Shown here: one piece after another, positions 9,255 to 18,676 of the stretch | Layout of the letters: every line of letters begins with the position of its first letter | Position numbering within the stretch: the first letter of the stretch is position 1 | Origin: Campylobacterota bacterium | GTDB taxonomy: Bacteria; Campylobacterota; Campylobacteria; Campylobacterales; Sulfurimonadaceae | Direction of reading: 5' to 3' | NCBI GenBank assembly: GCA_040752835.1 | Contig: JBFMGG010000008.1 | Span: forward strand, 124,001 to 188,000 | Length of the DNA: 64,000 nucleotides | The notes under the pieces: generated by a model | What the model saw: only the letters and a program-made list of their open reading frames with translations | Told to the model about the DNA's origin: nothing | Databases searched by the model: none | Translations under genes and position numbers: made by a program

Positions 9255-10280
9255 TTATTTGTCGCCTTGGGTGTATTTTTCCAGATACCATTCGATCGTT
9301 TTGACGATACCGGTGTCGAAGTTTTCATCAGCCTTCCACCCCAGCTCGGTTTCAAGTTTCGTTGCATCGATCGCGTAGCGTCGGTCGTGCCCGGCACGGT
9401 CTTCGACGTAGGTAATTTGCGTTTTGTAGCTTTGTCCGTCTTTGCGCGGATGCATCGAATCCAGCAGCGTACAGATACGGTCGGCGATCTGGTTGTTGTT
9501 GCGTTCGTTGCGTCCTCCGATATTGTAAACCTCTCCGTTACGGCCGTTGCGGTAGACCAGGTCGATCCCTTTGCAGTGGTCGAGAACGTAAAGCCAGTCC
9601 CGGATGTTTTTGCCGTCGCCGTAGATGGGGATATTTTCGCCGCGAAGCGCTTTGCGGATAACGGTCGGAATCAGTTTTTCGTCGTGTTGTTTGGGACCGT
9701 AGTTGTTCGAGCAGTTGGTGATGACGGTATCCATTCCGTAGGTGTGGTGGTAGCTGCGCACGATCATATCGCTTCCGGCTTTGCTGGCGCTGTAAGGAGA
9801 GTTCGGTGCGTAGGGGGTCGTTTCACTGAACAGTCCGTTCTCGCCGAGCGTTCCGTAGACTTCGTCGGTGCTGATGTGGTGGAAACGGCACTCCTCGTAT
9901 CCCTGCTTGCATACGAACGGTTTTTCCATCCAGTGCTTGTAGGCGACGTCGATGAGGGTGAAGGTACCGTTGACGTTGGTCTGGACGAAGACGCCGGGAT
10001 TTTTGATCGAATTGTCGACATGGCTTTCGGCGGCAAAATGGATGACGCCGCGGATGTCGTACGTCTCAAAGAGCGATTCGACAAGGCCGCGGTCGCAGAT
10101 GTCCCCTTTGATGAAAACGTGGCGTTCGTTGTTTTCGACTTCGGCAAGGTTTTCGAGATTCCCCGCATAGGTGAGGAGGTCGAGGTTGACGAGGCGAATA
10201 TCGGGATGTTTTTCCAGAAAATAGGGGACGAAATTGCTGCCGATGAATCCGGCGCATCCGGTGACCAAAAGTGTTTTCAT
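9255..10280 (-). CDS. rfbB: dTDP-glucose 4,6-dehydratase
   Basis: Second step of dTDP-L-rhamnose synthesis: NAD-dependent dehydration of dTDP-glucose to the 4-keto-6-deoxy sugar. The protein (341 aa) starts MKTLLVTGCAGFIGSNFV with the Rossmann GxxGxxG. The short-chain dehydrogenase tyrosine-lysine pair is in PYSASKAGSD, with STDEVYGTLG ahead of it. The frame extends 54 codons upstream inside rfbD, but the ATG at 10280 matches the family start and overlaps the rfbD stop by 4 bases. It is the fourth rfb gene of the operon, transcribed after rfbD. Confidence 0.96.
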   Translation of the reverse strand: MKTLLVTGCAGFIGSNFVPYFLEKHPDIRLVNLDLLTYAGNLENLAEVENNERHVFIKGDICDRGLVESLFETYDIRGVIHFAAESHVDNSIKNPGVFVQTNVNGTFTLIDVAYKHWMEKPFVCKQGYEECRFHHISTDEVYGTLGENGLFSETTPYAPNSPYSASKAGSDMIVRSYHHTYGMDTVITNCSNNYGPKQHDEKLIPTVIRKALRGENIPIYGDGKNIRDWLYVLDHCKGIDLVYRNGRNGEVYNIGGRNERNNNQIADRICTLLDSMHPRKDGQSYKTQITYVEDRAGHDRRYAIDATKLETELGWKADENFDTGIVKTIEWYLEKYTQGDK

Positions 10281-11146
10281 TGTTTCTCTCCTAATAGTGT
10301 GAGGCATTCTTTGAGCGAATCTTTCCAATAAGGAATCGTAACCCCCAGAGCGTTTTTGATCTTGGATTTGTTCAGCAAGCTGTAGTGCGGGCGCACCGCC
10401 GGGGTCGGGTACTGATCGGTGGTTAGCGCTTTGAGGTCGCACGCGATGCCTGAGAGTTCGAAGACCGCTTGGGCAAAATCGTACCAGCTGGCAACCCCTT
10501 CGTTGCTGTAGTGATAGATTTCGGGACGTTCGTTTTGCAGCCGCGGAAGGATTTCGAGGATCACCCGGGCCAGGTCCCGGGCATAGGTCGGGGTTCCTAC
10601 CTGATCGAAGATGACGCCCAGCGAATCGCGTTCACGCCCCAGGCGGAGCATTGTTTTGACAAAATTGTTGCCGAAGCTCGAATAGACCCACGAAGTGCGG
10701 ATGATGGCGGTGTTTTTGGGCGCTACCGAGAGGATCGCGTTTTCACCGTCGCGTTTGGTGCGGCCGTACACCCCCTGCGGATCGGTCGGATCGGTCTCGA
10801 TATAAGGGCGATGGTTGCGCCCGTCGAAGACGTAATCGGTCGAAACGTGGATCAGGGAGCTTCCCGCACGTTTCGCGATTTTGGCCAGCATCGAAACGAA
10901 ACGGTGGTTGACCGCGTCGGCGCCCTGGGGATCGGATTCGGCTTTGTCAACCGCCGTGTAGGCGGCACAGTTGATGATGGCATCGAATGTTTTACCCTCA
11001 AAAAAATCTTCCATTTTGCACAGGTTCGACAGATCGAGCGCGGAACGGTCGGTAAAGGTAAAAACGTAATCCGGATACGACGAAGCCAGTGTGCGGATTT
11101 CGCTGCCGAGTTGTCCGTTCATGCCCGTCACAAGGATATTACGCAC
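10277..11146 (-). CDS. rfbD: dTDP-4-dehydrorhamnose reductase
   Basis: Last step of dTDP-L-rhamnose synthesis, reducing the 4-keto group with NAD(P)H. The product (289 aa) reads [16 protein letters not shown] at the N-terminus. The segments CAAYTAVDKAE and STDYVFDG are family hallmarks, and YGRTKRDGE holds the catalytic Tyr-Lys pair. There is no ATG at the right place. The GTG at 11146 directly precedes the Rossmann strand and overlaps the rfbC stop by 8 bases, so I take GTG as the start. Confidence 0.93.
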   Translation of the reverse strand: MRNILVTGMNGQLGSEIRTLASSYPDYVFTFTDRSALDLSNLCKMEDFFEGKTFDAIINCAAYTAVDKAESDPQGADAVNHRFVSMLAKIAKRAGSSLIHVSTDYVFDGRNHRPYIETDPTDPQGVYGRTKRDGENAILSVAPKNTAIIRTSWVYSSFGNNFVKTMLRLGRERDSLGVIFDQVGTPTYARDLARVILEILPRLQNERPEIYHYSNEGVASWYDFAQAVFELSGIACDLKALTTDQYPTPAVRPHYSLLNKSKIKNALGVTIPYWKDSLKECLTLLGEKQ

Positions 11147-11729
11147 GGGCACCCTTTGGGGCATAAAGATCAATCCCGTATTCGAACAGGTCCGCGTTCT
11201 CCAGTAGAGGCTGCGCGCCGTCTTTGGCCGAAAGCTGCAAATACTCGCCAGGAACGATCCAGTCGATACCGATTGCGGGATCATTGAACGCGACGCCCCG
11301 ATCGCATTCGGGGCTGTAATAGCTGTCGACCTTGTACGCGAAGGTGCAGGTTTCGGAAAGGACGACAAACCCGTGGGCGAAACCGCGGGGAATGAAAAGT
11401 TGGCGTTTGTTTTCGCCCGAGAGGCGTACGGCGACGTGCTGACCGAACGTGGGGGAACCTTTGCGAATATCGACGGCGACGTCGAGCACTTCTCCTTCGA
11501 TCACGCGTACCAGTTTGCTTTGCGCATGGGGCGGAAGCTGGTAGTGCAGCCCCCGCAGCACCCCGTAGCTGCTCGCGGATTCATTGTCCTGGCAAAAACT
11601 GACTTCGAAGCCGGCGAATTCCGCAAATTTGTCGGCGCGGAACGTTTCGACGAAATAACCCCGCGCGTCTCCATGGACCTTGGGATCGATGATGATCACG
11701 TCGGGGATGGCGGTACGCTGGAATGTCAT
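11139..11729 (-). CDS. rfbC: dTDP-4-dehydrorhamnose 3,5-epimerase
   Basis: Third step of dTDP-L-rhamnose synthesis, a double epimerisation of the 4-keto sugar. The product (196 aa) is a cupin with the family landmarks [31 protein letters not shown] (with the catalytic His in GLHYQ), [14 protein letters not shown] and [13 protein letters not shown]. The frame is open 73 codons further, but those overlap rfbA and look random. The chosen ATG overlaps the rfbA stop by four bases. The length is slightly above the usual 180-185 aa because of a short C-terminal tail. Confidence 0.95.
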   Translation of the reverse strand: MTFQRTAIPDVIIIDPKVHGDARGYFVETFRADKFAEFAGFEVSFCQDNESASSYGVLRGLHYQLPPHAQSKLVRVIEGEVLDVAVDIRKGSPTFGQHVAVRLSGENKRQLFIPRGFAHGFVVLSETCTFAYKVDSYYSPECDRGVAFNDPAIGIDWIVPGEYLQLSAKDGAQPLLENADLFEYGIDLYAPKGARA

Positions 11730-12616
11730 CGCAGTACTTTCCCCTCGTTGGCCCGCCGGATCAGGTATTGCCCGTACTGGTTTTTGGAGAGGGGCTGTGC
11801 AAGTTCCAACAGCTTCTCTTTGGTGATGTATCCCATTTCGAAGGCGATCTCTTCGATACAGGCGACTTTGAGCCCCTGGCGGTTTTCGATGGTCTGGATG
11901 AACATGCTCGCTTCGAGGAGGCTTTCGTGGGTCCCCGTATCGAGCCACGCGTAGCCGCGCCCCATCAGTTCGACTTTGAGGGCGTTTTGGGCCAGGTAGG
12001 CCTGGTTGACGCTCGTAATCTCGAGTTCTCCCCGGTCGGAGGGTTGGACATTGCGGGCGATCTCGACGACGCTGTTCGGGTAAAAATAGAGCCCGACGAC
12101 CGCATAGGAACTTTTGGGCGCCTTGGGTTTCTCCTCGATCGAGAGGACGTTCCCCGTTTCGTCGAATTCGGCAACGCCGTATCGCTCGGGGTCTTTGACC
12201 CAGTAGCCAAATACCGTCGCTTTGTTCTCTTCGGTCACGTTTTTGACCGACTGTGCCAAAAGTTGGGTGAGTCCGTGCCCGTAGAAGATATTGTCTCCCA
12301 GGACGAGGCAGACGTCATCGTCGCCGATGAAATCGGCCCCGAGGATGAAGGCCTGCGCAAGGCCGTCGGGGGAGGGTTGGACGCAGTATTCGAACCGCAT
12401 TCCGATATCGCTGCCGTCCCCGAGCAGTTCTTCGAAACGGGGGAGATCGTGGGGTGTGGAGATTATGAGCACTTCGCGGATACCGGCGAGCATCAGTACC
12501 GAGAGAGGATAATAGATCATCGGTTTGTCGTAGATGGGGACGAGTTGTTTACTGACCCCTTTCGTGATCGGATAAAGACGCGTACCGCTTCCGCCGGCTA
12601 AAATAATCCCTTTCAT
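11726..12616 (-). CDS. rfbA: Glucose-1-phosphate thymidylyltransferase
   Basis: First step of dTDP-L-rhamnose synthesis: joins dTTP and glucose-1-phosphate. The product (296 aa) has the nucleotidyltransferase signature [18 protein letters not shown] and [17 protein letters not shown]. The segment [13 protein letters not shown] (as [12 protein letters not shown]) and the EEKPKAPKS loop are also typical. It is the first gene of the minus-strand operon that carries rfbC, rfbD, rfbB and then five glycan genes. A GGGAG ribosome site lies just before the ATG. Confidence 0.96.
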   Translation of the reverse strand: MKGIILAGGSGTRLYPITKGVSKQLVPIYDKPMIYYPLSVLMLAGIREVLIISTPHDLPRFEELLGDGSDIGMRFEYCVQPSPDGLAQAFILGADFIGDDDVCLVLGDNIFYGHGLTQLLAQSVKNVTEENKATVFGYWVKDPERYGVAEFDETGNVLSIEEKPKAPKSSYAVVGLYFYPNSVVEIARNVQPSDRGELEITSVNQAYLAQNALKVELMGRGYAWLDTGTHESLLEASMFIQTIENRQGLKVACIEEIAFEMGYITKEKLLELAQPLSKNQYGQYLIRRANEGKVLR

Positions 12617-12652
12617 GGCACTCCCGTAGGTAAACTGAATAAAATTAAAAGG

Positions 12653-12658
12653 ATTATA
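12653..12658 (-). promoter_or_regulatory. Candidate -10 box of the rfb operon
   Basis: On the minus strand the sequence reads TATAAT about 37 bases before the rfbA start codon, a perfect -10 hexamer. No good -35 hexamer is apparent, which is common in Campylobacterota promoters. The rest of the 160-base gap up to the tRNA genes shows no gene. Confidence 0.5.
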
Positions 12659-12777
12659 CGCAATGACGGATTAGATATCAATTTAAATAGCGGGGATTTC
12701 GAGAGAATTCAGATCAATCAGTGGCCAGAGGAAAAGGCTTGTCGGACGTATTCGGGGATTTTAAAAATAGGGAAGGG

Positions 12778-12852
12778 TGGCTCCGGATACTGGATTCGAA
12801 CCAGTGACCAAGTGATTAACAGTCACCTACTCTACCGCTGAGCTAATCCGGA
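12778..12852 (-). tRNA. tRNA-Asn (GTT), copy 1
   Basis: On the minus strand this folds as a complete tRNA with a 7-bp acceptor stem (TCCGGAT/ATCCGGA), D-arm GCTCAGCGGTAGAG, anticodon loop around CTGTTAA giving anticodon GTT, a T-arm with GGTTCGAATCC, and an encoded CCA. It is identical in sequence to the copy 28 bases upstream of it in transcription direction. Confidence 0.95.
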
Positions 12853-12880
12853 ACAGAAAAAAAGGAAATTCTTAAAACGG

Positions 12881-12955
12881 TGGCTCCGGATACTGGATTC
12901 GAACCAGTGACCAAGTGATTAACAGTCACCTACTCTACCGCTGAGCTAATCCGGA
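12881..12955 (-). tRNA. tRNA-Asn (GTT), copy 2
   Basis: A second 75-base tRNA-Asn with encoded CCA, identical to the copy at 12778-12852. The two are separated by 28 bases and are probably cotranscribed. This looks like a recent tandem duplication or one kept identical by gene conversion. Confidence 0.95.
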
Positions 12956-13013
12956 ATGTTTTTAAGAGGCGTAATTATACGGTATGAAGGTGCGATTGTC
13001 AATAAAAAAAGCG

Positions 13014-13952
13014 TTATTTTGAGCGTTTTCTGGCGATATTTTTCGCGGGAATATAAAAGACGACGTTGGAACGTTCGGTTCGGGCTATTTTTCCTTCCGA
13101 ACAGAGTGTTTCGAAACGGCGTAGCGTCCCAGTATCGAAAAGCGCCTCGATGTCGTCACGGGTCAGGGGGCGTTTGTCGAGGGTATTGAGTATCTCGTCG
13201 TCGCTATACGGCGAGGGGGTAGCGTGCGCGTGGGTGCGTGAGACGATATGGATCGGTAATGCGGGATCAAAAAGACCCGCAATGGCGTGCAGTTCGGTGA
13301 AACTCAATCCTTCGACGGGATAGGCCGGAGGGCGGTCAATGGTTCCGATATCGATCCGTTCACAGGTAACTTCCCGTAAAGCACGGTTGAGTGCGGCGAT
13401 TTGTGCGGGGGTGTCGTTGACCCCTTTGACAAAGAGGATCTCGATGAAAAGTTTCCCGCGGAAAACACGGGAAAAGCGGTGGATCGAATCGATTATCGAT
13501 CGGACCTCTATCCCTTCTGCGGGGCGGTCAATTTTTTTAAAGACTTCCTGCGTGGCGGCATCGAGGGAGAGTTTGACCTGATCAAGGCGCAGCAGGGTAT
13601 CGAAGACGACCGGATCGTTCAGGCAGGCGCTGTTGGAGAGAATCAGGGTTTGTGCGTTCCCTTTGATTGCGTCGATTTGTTCGACGAGCTCGCGCAGGTG
13701 GGGATACATCGTCGGCTCGCCGTTGGCCGTGATGGTGATGACGTCGATGGCGGGATGTTCGTTCAGCGCTTTTTGTAGATCGGCAATGACGCTGTTGAGG
13801 GGAATGACGTCATGCTGTGTTTTCACCGCCTTGGCGGGCGAGAGCTCGCAGTAGAGGCAGTCAAAATTGCACTGCTTGTGATCGGGCGAGAGATCGACAC
13901 CCAGCGACGCGCCGAAACGACGGGAATAGACGGGGCCGAAGATCGTCTTCAT
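13014..13952 (-). CDS. Radical SAM Fe-S oxidoreductase
   Basis: A 312 aa radical S-adenosylmethionine protein. The cluster motif C-x3-C-x2-C lies at residues 28, 32 and 35 (CNFDCLYC), followed by [11 protein letters not shown], the GEP-type SAM-binding strand, and [10 protein letters not shown]-terminal winged-helix-like domain begins near residue 235. It belongs to the uncharacterised radical SAM group often annotated as Fe-S oxidoreductase, and its substrate is unknown. The frame extends upstream, but the ATG at 13952 overlaps the hemE stop by ATGA, implying translational coupling with haem synthesis. That pairing may only reflect operon packing. Confidence 0.8.
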   Translation of the reverse strand: MKTIFGPVYSRRFGASLGVDLSPDHKQCNFDCLYCELSPAKAVKTQHDVIPLNSVIADLQKALNEHPAIDVITITANGEPTMYPHLRELVEQIDAIKGNAQTLILSNSACLNDPVVFDTLLRLDQVKLSLDAATQEVFKKIDRPAEGIEVRSIIDSIHRFSRVFRGKLFIEILFVKGVNDTPAQIAALNRALREVTCERIDIGTIDRPPAYPVEGLSFTELHAIAGLFDPALPIHIVSRTHAHATPSPYSDDEILNTLDKRPLTRDDIEALFDTGTLRRFETLCSEGKIARTERSNVVFYIPAKNIARKRSK

Positions 13953-14995
13953 TTGATCTTTTTGCTGACTCTGTGGCACTCGCGGACGAAGTGTTGCGCA
14001 TTCTCGACGGGGACGTCGGGGAGAATGCCGTGGCCGAGGTTGAAGATATGGCGACGGCCACCCATGATCTCCTGGATCGCTTCGACACATGCGGTCGTCT
14101 GCTCTTTGGAGTAGAGGCGGCAGGGCTCCATGTTCCCCTGCAATACATAGCGCTCTCCCAGCTTTTCCTTGGCCAGCGCCATCGGCGTGCTCCAGTCGAC
14201 GCCGAAGACGTCGAAGTTGCCGTAGACCTTGTCCAAAAACGCGGGAATCCCTTTGGGGAACATGATCACGGGGATGTGAGGATATTTGCCTTTGAGGTAT
14301 TCGGCGATTTCGACCATGTAGCTCCAGGAGAACTCATCATAACGGCTCGGCTCGATCGCCGCGGCCCAGCTGTCGAAGATCTGCACCACGTCTACGCCCG
14401 CTTCGATCTGGTGTTCCATGTAAAGTTTGACCACGTCGGTCACTTTGCGCAGGATTTTGTGGAGCAGCTCGGGATTGGAATACATCATCTTTTTGCAGAT
14501 GTTGTAGGTTTTGGTCCCCTGACCTTCGATCATGTAGGTGGCCAGCGTCCACGGCGCCCCCGTAAAGCCGATGAGGGCTTTTTCGTCGCCGCGCTCGTCG
14601 AGCTGTGCGCGCAAAATTTTGATCGTGTCGTAGACGTAGGTGAGGCGCGATGCCGCTTCGTCTCCGCCGACCAGATCGTTCAGGTCTTCTTCGGTTGCTA
14701 TCGGTTTGTCGAAGACCGGCCCTTCGCCTTTGACGAAGTCGAGTTTCATCCCCATTTCGTTGGGGACGACGAGGATGTCGCTGAACAAAATCGCCGCATC
14801 GACACCGACGAGGTCGAGGGGCTGGATCGTGACTTCGGCGGCCATATCGGGGGCGTGGCAGAGGTTGAGAAAATTCCCGGCGCGCTTGCGTACCTCCATA
14901 TACTCGGGAAGGTAGCGCCCGGCCTGGCGCATCATCCATACGGGGGTGTAGGGGGTTTCTTTGCCGAAGCAGGCATCGACGAAAATTTTGCTCAT
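13949..14995 (-). CDS. hemE: Uroporphyrinogen decarboxylase
   Basis: Converts uroporphyrinogen III to coproporphyrinogen III in the haem pathway. The product (348 aa) shows the N-terminal signature [16 protein letters not shown] with the substrate-binding arginines, the [13 protein letters not shown] segment, [16 protein letters not shown], the catalytic region [10 protein letters not shown], and C-terminal [13 protein letters not shown]. Length and motifs are normal. It is upstream of, and coupled to, the radical SAM gene. Confidence 0.96.
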   Translation of the reverse strand: MSKIFVDACFGKETPYTPVWMMRQAGRYLPEYMEVRKRAGNFLNLCHAPDMAAEVTIQPLDLVGVDAAILFSDILVVPNEMGMKLDFVKGEGPVFDKPIATEEDLNDLVGGDEAASRLTYVYDTIKILRAQLDERGDEKALIGFTGAPWTLATYMIEGQGTKTYNICKKMMYSNPELLHKILRKVTDVVKLYMEHQIEAGVDVVQIFDSWAAAIEPSRYDEFSWSYMVEIAEYLKGKYPHIPVIMFPKGIPAFLDKVYGNFDVFGVDWSTPMALAKEKLGERYVLQGNMEPCRLYSKEQTTACVEAIQEIMGGRRHIFNLGHGILPDVPVENAQHFVRECHRVSKKIK

Positions 14996-15023
14996 TATTG
15001 AATCCTTTTCAAAAATTATTTTT

Positions 15024-15551
15024 TTAGTGGTCGTGATGACCCACTTTGCTCAGGAAATAAAGCCCTACGGCGACGGCCGTGATGGAGAGGGCGAGATAGA
15101 GCAGTTCCAGTGCTCCGGTGAACGCCGTGTGTCCCACTTTTTGGAAAAACCCGACGACGAGGACCATGACGATGACTTTGGAAATCTTGTCTTTGAGCTG
15201 GTCGAGGGAGTGGACGGCGAGGAGCTGGTTCTCCTTGCCGTGTTCGTCCTTGGCCGGATCGATGTCGGAAATGAACAGTTCGTAAAGGCCGAACGAGAAG
15301 ATGATCATCACGACCCCGATGAGGTAAAGGTCGACCGCCCCGATGATCCCCCCGACGATTTCCTCATGGAAGTGTGCGGGATGGGCATGGGCGGCATAGG
15401 TCTGAATGACGTAGGCCGCGGTATTGTAGACGTCGACGCTGGCGACGGCAAAAAGGACAAACGCTCCGATGAGGCCGAACACGACGGCAAGCAAAATGAC
15501 GAGCCGCGTACTCCACAACCCGTGTTCAAAGAACTTTTCGATGAAATTCAT
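15024..15551 (-). CDS. YqhA/UPF0114 family membrane protein
   Basis: A 175 aa inner-membrane protein with three or four helices: about residues 14-38, 66-92, 120-145 and 145-168. The segment [32 protein letters not shown] matches the conserved core of the YqhA/UPF0114 family. A histidine-rich periplasmic or cytoplasmic stretch ([12 protein letters not shown]) and a C-terminal GHHDH could bind metal. Its function is unknown. I chose the ATG at 15551 over an upstream extension because of the AGGAG-type site that precedes it and the family start MNFIEKFFE. Confidence 0.75.
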   Translation of the reverse strand: MNFIEKFFEHGLWSTRLVILLAVVFGLIGAFVLFAVASVDVYNTAAYVIQTYAAHAHPAHFHEEIVGGIIGAVDLYLIGVVMIIFSFGLYELFISDIDPAKDEHGKENQLLAVHSLDQLKDKISKVIVMVLVVGFFQKVGHTAFTGALELLYLALSITAVAVGLYFLSKVGHHDH

Positions 15552-15552
15552 C

Positions 15553-16581
15553 TTATTCTCCTTGCATTTCCACCCATTTTTGGGCGATACGGACCGCATT
15601 CGTCGCCGCACCGACGCGGAGGTTGTCGGCGACGACCCACAGGTGCAGGACATTGTCGCGGTAGAGGTCGCGGCGAATGCGTCCTACGAACGTCTCGTTC
15701 TGGTCCATACACATCGAGGGCATGGGGTAAACGCTGTTTTCAGGTTCATCCAGAACGATGATGTTGGGTGCTTTGCGGAGCAGCTCGCGGGCTTCGTCGG
15801 CGTCGACGGCACCGTCGAACGTCAAAGTCAGTGTTTCGGCATGGCCGCGCAGTGTCGGGATACGGACACAGGTTGCGCTCACTTCGATCTCCTTGTGCAT
15901 GATCTTTTTCGTCTCGTTGACCATTTTGAGCTCTTCTTTCGTGTAGCCGGTGTCGGTGAACGAATCGATCTGCGGGATCGCGTTAAGGGCGATGCGGTGG
16001 GCGAATTTTTTCGGCTCCACTTCGTCGAGCTTGAAGGCGAAAAAGGCCTGCATCTGTTCGACGAGCTCTTCCATCGCCGATTTTCCGGCACCCGAGGTCG
16101 CCTGGTAGGTGCTGACGTCGACGCGGATCAGGTCGTACGCTTCATCCAGGGGCTTGAGCGCCTGTACCATCTGGATCGTCGAGCAGTTGGGGTTGGCGAT
16201 GATCCCCGTGTTGGTCCACTGGGCGATATCTTCGGGGTTCACTTCGGGGACGACGAGCGGAACGTTGTCGAACATACGGAAATGGCTGGTGTTGTCGATG
16301 ACGACCGCTCCGGCTTTGGCCGCGTAAGGGGCAAATTCGGCCGATACGCTTCCGCCCGCGCTGAAGAGGGCGATATCGATCTGTTCTTCGTCAAATACGG
16401 TCGGCGTGAGTTCTTTGATCACCAATTCCTGGTCATTGAACGTGACCGTAGTTCCGGCGCTGCGGGCGCTTGCGAGAGGTACGATCTTGGCATAGGGGAA
16501 GTCGATCTCTTCGAAAATGCGCAAGATCTCTTCGCCGACGGCGCCGCTGGCACCGACGATTGCAACGTTGTAACGTTTCAT
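15553..16581 (-). CDS. asd: Aspartate-semialdehyde dehydrogenase
   Basis: Reduces aspartyl phosphate to the semialdehyde for lysine, methionine, threonine and cell-wall diaminopimelate synthesis. The product (342 aa) has the NADP-binding VAIVGASGAVGEE, IALFSAGGSVS, the catalytic cysteine in IIANPNCSTIQM, and TYQATSGAGK. The frame opens 44 codons earlier, but the ATG at 16581 follows an AAGGAT-type ribosome site and matches the family N-terminus. Its stop is one base before the start of the YqhA-type gene. Confidence 0.95.
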   Translation of the reverse strand: MKRYNVAIVGASGAVGEEILRIFEEIDFPYAKIVPLASARSAGTTVTFNDQELVIKELTPTVFDEEQIDIALFSAGGSVSAEFAPYAAKAGAVVIDNTSHFRMFDNVPLVVPEVNPEDIAQWTNTGIIANPNCSTIQMVQALKPLDEAYDLIRVDVSTYQATSGAGKSAMEELVEQMQAFFAFKLDEVEPKKFAHRIALNAIPQIDSFTDTGYTKEELKMVNETKKIMHKEIEVSATCVRIPTLRGHAETLTLTFDGAVDADEARELLRKAPNIIVLDEPENSVYPMPSMCMDQNETFVGRIRRDLYRDNVLHLWVVADNLRVGAATNAVRIAQKWVEMQGE

Positions 16582-16648
16582 TGGAGGGTATCCTTGAAGG
16601 TGATAAAATTCACCGCATAATTTTTGGGCGATTATACCCAAACGGTGC

Positions 16649-17803
16649 TTATATTCGCCCCAAACCGCGCGCTTCGAGGAAGAGCTCTTCGGCGCCGATC
16701 CGATTTCCGTCACTGAGAATCGCGGAGCGTTCCACGACGGAGATCAGTTCGCGGATATTTCCCGGCCAGGAGTAGTTTTCCAGCGCCGCTTTGGCTTCGG
16801 GACTGAATGTTTTGGATTCAAAACCGTATCGCGCGCAGTAGCGTTCCAGCGCGGCTTCGGCGATCGGAAGAATCTCTTCGCGCCGCTCGCGCAGCGGAGG
16901 GATCAGAAGGGGGATCGTATTGAGGCGGTAATAGAGGTCTTCGCGGAAGCCCCCCTCTCCGATTTTCCGGCTGAGGTCGGCATTGGTAGCGGTGATGATC
17001 CGCACGTCGATTTTGGTGTTTTTCGACGATCCAAGCCGCCGGATTTCGCGCTCTTGCAGTACCCGGAGCAGTTTGGCCTGCAGGGAGTAGGGCATTTCGC
17101 CGATTTCGTCCAAAAACAGGGTCCCCCCCTCGGCGAGTTCGAATTGCCCCGCTTTGGCTTCGGCGGCATCGGTAAAGGCCCCTTTTTCAAATCCGAAGAG
17201 CTCGCTTTCGATCAGATTGTCGGGGATGGCGGCCATGTTGATCGCGACGAAAGGCTTGGAAGCACGGGGGGAAGAGTGATGAATGTGGCGGGCGAGGACC
17301 TCTTTTCCCACGCCGCTCTCTCCGAGGAGCATGATGCTCGCATCGGTTGCAGCCGCTTTGGCGAGGCGCTCGAGGAGTTTTTCGAGGGCGGGGGAGGTAC
17401 CCAGAAACGATTCGCCCCCTTCTGTCTTGGCCGCCCCCGTTTTGGGGGTTTTGTGAACGACCGTCGCACTCCGTTCGATCGCGGCGATGAGGGTTTCGAT
17501 TTCGAACGGCTTGAGGAGAAAATCCTTGACTCCCAGTTGGATCGATTCGATGGCACGGGTGAGGGTGGCGTTTCCGGTGATGATGATCACTTCGTATTTT
17601 CCGCCAAGCGTTTTGACGAATTCGATGCCGTCCATCCCGGGCATGTTGATGTCGCTGATGATGAGGTCGAACGTATCGTCGAGCTTTTTAAGGGCGTCAC
17701 GGGCATTTTTGAAAGTGTGGACGTCGTATTGCTCGAAATCGCCCATGGCGATTTCGAGGGATTTACGCATGTTGATATCGTCTTCGACAATCGCGATTTT
17801 CAT
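16649..17803 (-). CDS. flgR: Sigma-54-dependent response regulator, FlgR-type, without HTH domain
   Basis: A 384 aa transcription activator. The receiver domain (about 1-120) has the acidic pocket EDD at 7-9 and phospho-acceptor Asp51 in [12 protein letters not shown], with the lysine in FLLKPF. The AAA+ sigma-54 domain (about 145-375) has Walker A GESGVGKE, the sigma-54 contact loop written GAFTDA instead of GAFTGA, and Walker B GGTLFLDE. The protein stops about nine residues after the AAA+ lid (WPGNIREL...), so the usual Fis-type DNA-binding helix-turn-helix is missing. Helicobacter pylori FlgR is known to have this layout and to activate flagellar sigma-54 genes from solution. The partner kinase FlgS is not in the window. 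Confidence 0.82.
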   Translation of the reverse strand: MKIAIVEDDINMRKSLEIAMGDFEQYDVHTFKNARDALKKLDDTFDLIISDINMPGMDGIEFVKTLGGKYEVIIITGNATLTRAIESIQLGVKDFLLKPFEIETLIAAIERSATVVHKTPKTGAAKTEGGESFLGTSPALEKLLERLAKAAATDASIMLLGESGVGKEVLARHIHHSSPRASKPFVAINMAAIPDNLIESELFGFEKGAFTDAAEAKAGQFELAEGGTLFLDEIGEMPYSLQAKLLRVLQEREIRRLGSSKNTKIDVRIITATNADLSRKIGEGGFREDLYYRLNTIPLLIPPLRERREEILPIAEAALERYCARYGFESKTFSPEAKAALENYSWPGNIRELISVVERSAILSDGNRIGAEELFLEARGLGRI

Positions 17804-17821
17804 CCGGGGCCTTTTCAACGG

Positions 17822-18226
17822 TTATTTGATCAGGGCGATTGTAACAGACTCATCATTAAACTCGACTGCGTAACAGCGGGTAGGGAGGGTAAGGATCTCC
17901 TGCGTGCGGATCTGCGATTGTACGGTGCGGGTATCGCTTTTGATCCGCCCCGTTTCGAAGAGGGCATATTCGAGGAAAGCGCTTTTTTCTCGTTCCAAAA
18001 CCTCTTTGAGAGGTTCTTGCGGACGACGTTGAAGGAAAAGTTCCTCCGAAATCCCACCGGTGCAGGTGCGCATCGCTTTGGAAACGTCGAAAGCTTCGTA
18101 AACGGGTTGGGAATTTTGGGTGGCGAGCCGGTACCCTACATAGTAGTGGTCGGCTCCGAAGCAGAGGGTAGGGATTAACGCAATACCCGTGAGTAAGACA
18201 GGGCGATTTCCATTTCGACTTCGCAC
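17822..18226 (-). CDS. Small exported protein, possible FlgQ-like partner
   Basis: A 134 aa protein with an N-terminal export signal: basic MRSRNGNR, hydrophobic VLLTGIALIPTLC and a likely signal-peptidase site after CFG-A. The mature part has two further cysteines (in RTCTGG and TRCYAV) and ends in a beta-rich segment. The only good ATG overlaps the upstream LPP20-family gene by 52 bases; an internal ATT start would shorten the overlap. In Campylobacter jejuni, flgP and flgQ are adjacent and both are needed for motility. The order here next to flgR suggests a FlgQ counterpart, but this rests on gene order alone. Confidence 0.5.
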   Translation of the reverse strand: MRSRNGNRPVLLTGIALIPTLCFGADHYYVGYRLATQNSQPVYEAFDVSKAMRTCTGGISEELFLQRRPQEPLKEVLEREKSAFLEYALFETGRIKSDTRTVQSQIRTQEILTLPTRCYAVEFNDESVTIALIK

Positions 18227-18630
18227 AGACCCTCTTTGAACGTCGTATTGGTGACGTTGGCGCCGCGTACCAGCGCTTCGACCGACGTGCGGGTACTCGA
18301 CTGGACGAGCATCAGGTTTTTAATGGTATCTTGCCCTTCGACCTGGACCCCTTTGACCTTTTCGGCAATCTGGCGGTAGCCGTCGGCCATGGCCGCGCGC
18401 TTGGCCAGCGCGTAAGCCTGTGCCGGAGAAGCGGTGACCGAAGGGGCGACGCCCTGGCCGGTGACGGTGATGACGAGTTCACTGTCGGATTTGAGAATGG
18501 GCTCGACACAGTTTCCGTCCGTGCCGCTGTAGACACATTTGACCTGTGTCTCCGATTCGTTGCCCGACAAAAAGCCCGCGTGCAGGGCGGATACGCTCAG
18601 AAATAACGCAAGAGCTGCAGAAATTCGCAT
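18175..18630 (-). CDS. LPP20-family exported protein, FlgP-like
   Basis: A 151 aa protein with a signal peptide (MRISAALALFLSVSALHA). The mature part carries the LPP20 pattern: TGQGVAPSVTASPAQAYALAKRAAMADGYRQI (seen in pieces as AQAYALAKRAA and DGYRQIAEKV) and a TSVEALVRGA stretch. FlgP of Campylobacter belongs to this family and forms the basal disk of the flagellar motor. Unlike LPP20 and FlgP, no lipobox cysteine is seen at the cleavage site, so this version is probably not lipidated. Its position two genes upstream of flgR supports a flagellar role, which is inferred. Confidence 0.6.
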   Translation of the reverse strand: MRISAALALFLSVSALHAGFLSGNESETQVKCVYSGTDGNCVEPILKSDSELVITVTGQGVAPSVTASPAQAYALAKRAAMADGYRQIAEKVKGVQVEGQDTIKNLMLVQSSTRTSVEALVRGANVTNTTFKEGLCEVEMEIALSYSRVLR

Positions 18631-18676
18631 ACTGTGTTCCTTAAAGTTTCATTGACTTGGCTGATTTCAGCAAAAA

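Noticed and set aside
12778-12955. Repeat of 75 bases with a 28-base spacer, CRISPR-like at first sight
   Set aside because: The repeat folds as tRNA-Asn with an encoded CCA. No CRISPR array or cas gene was seen in the window.
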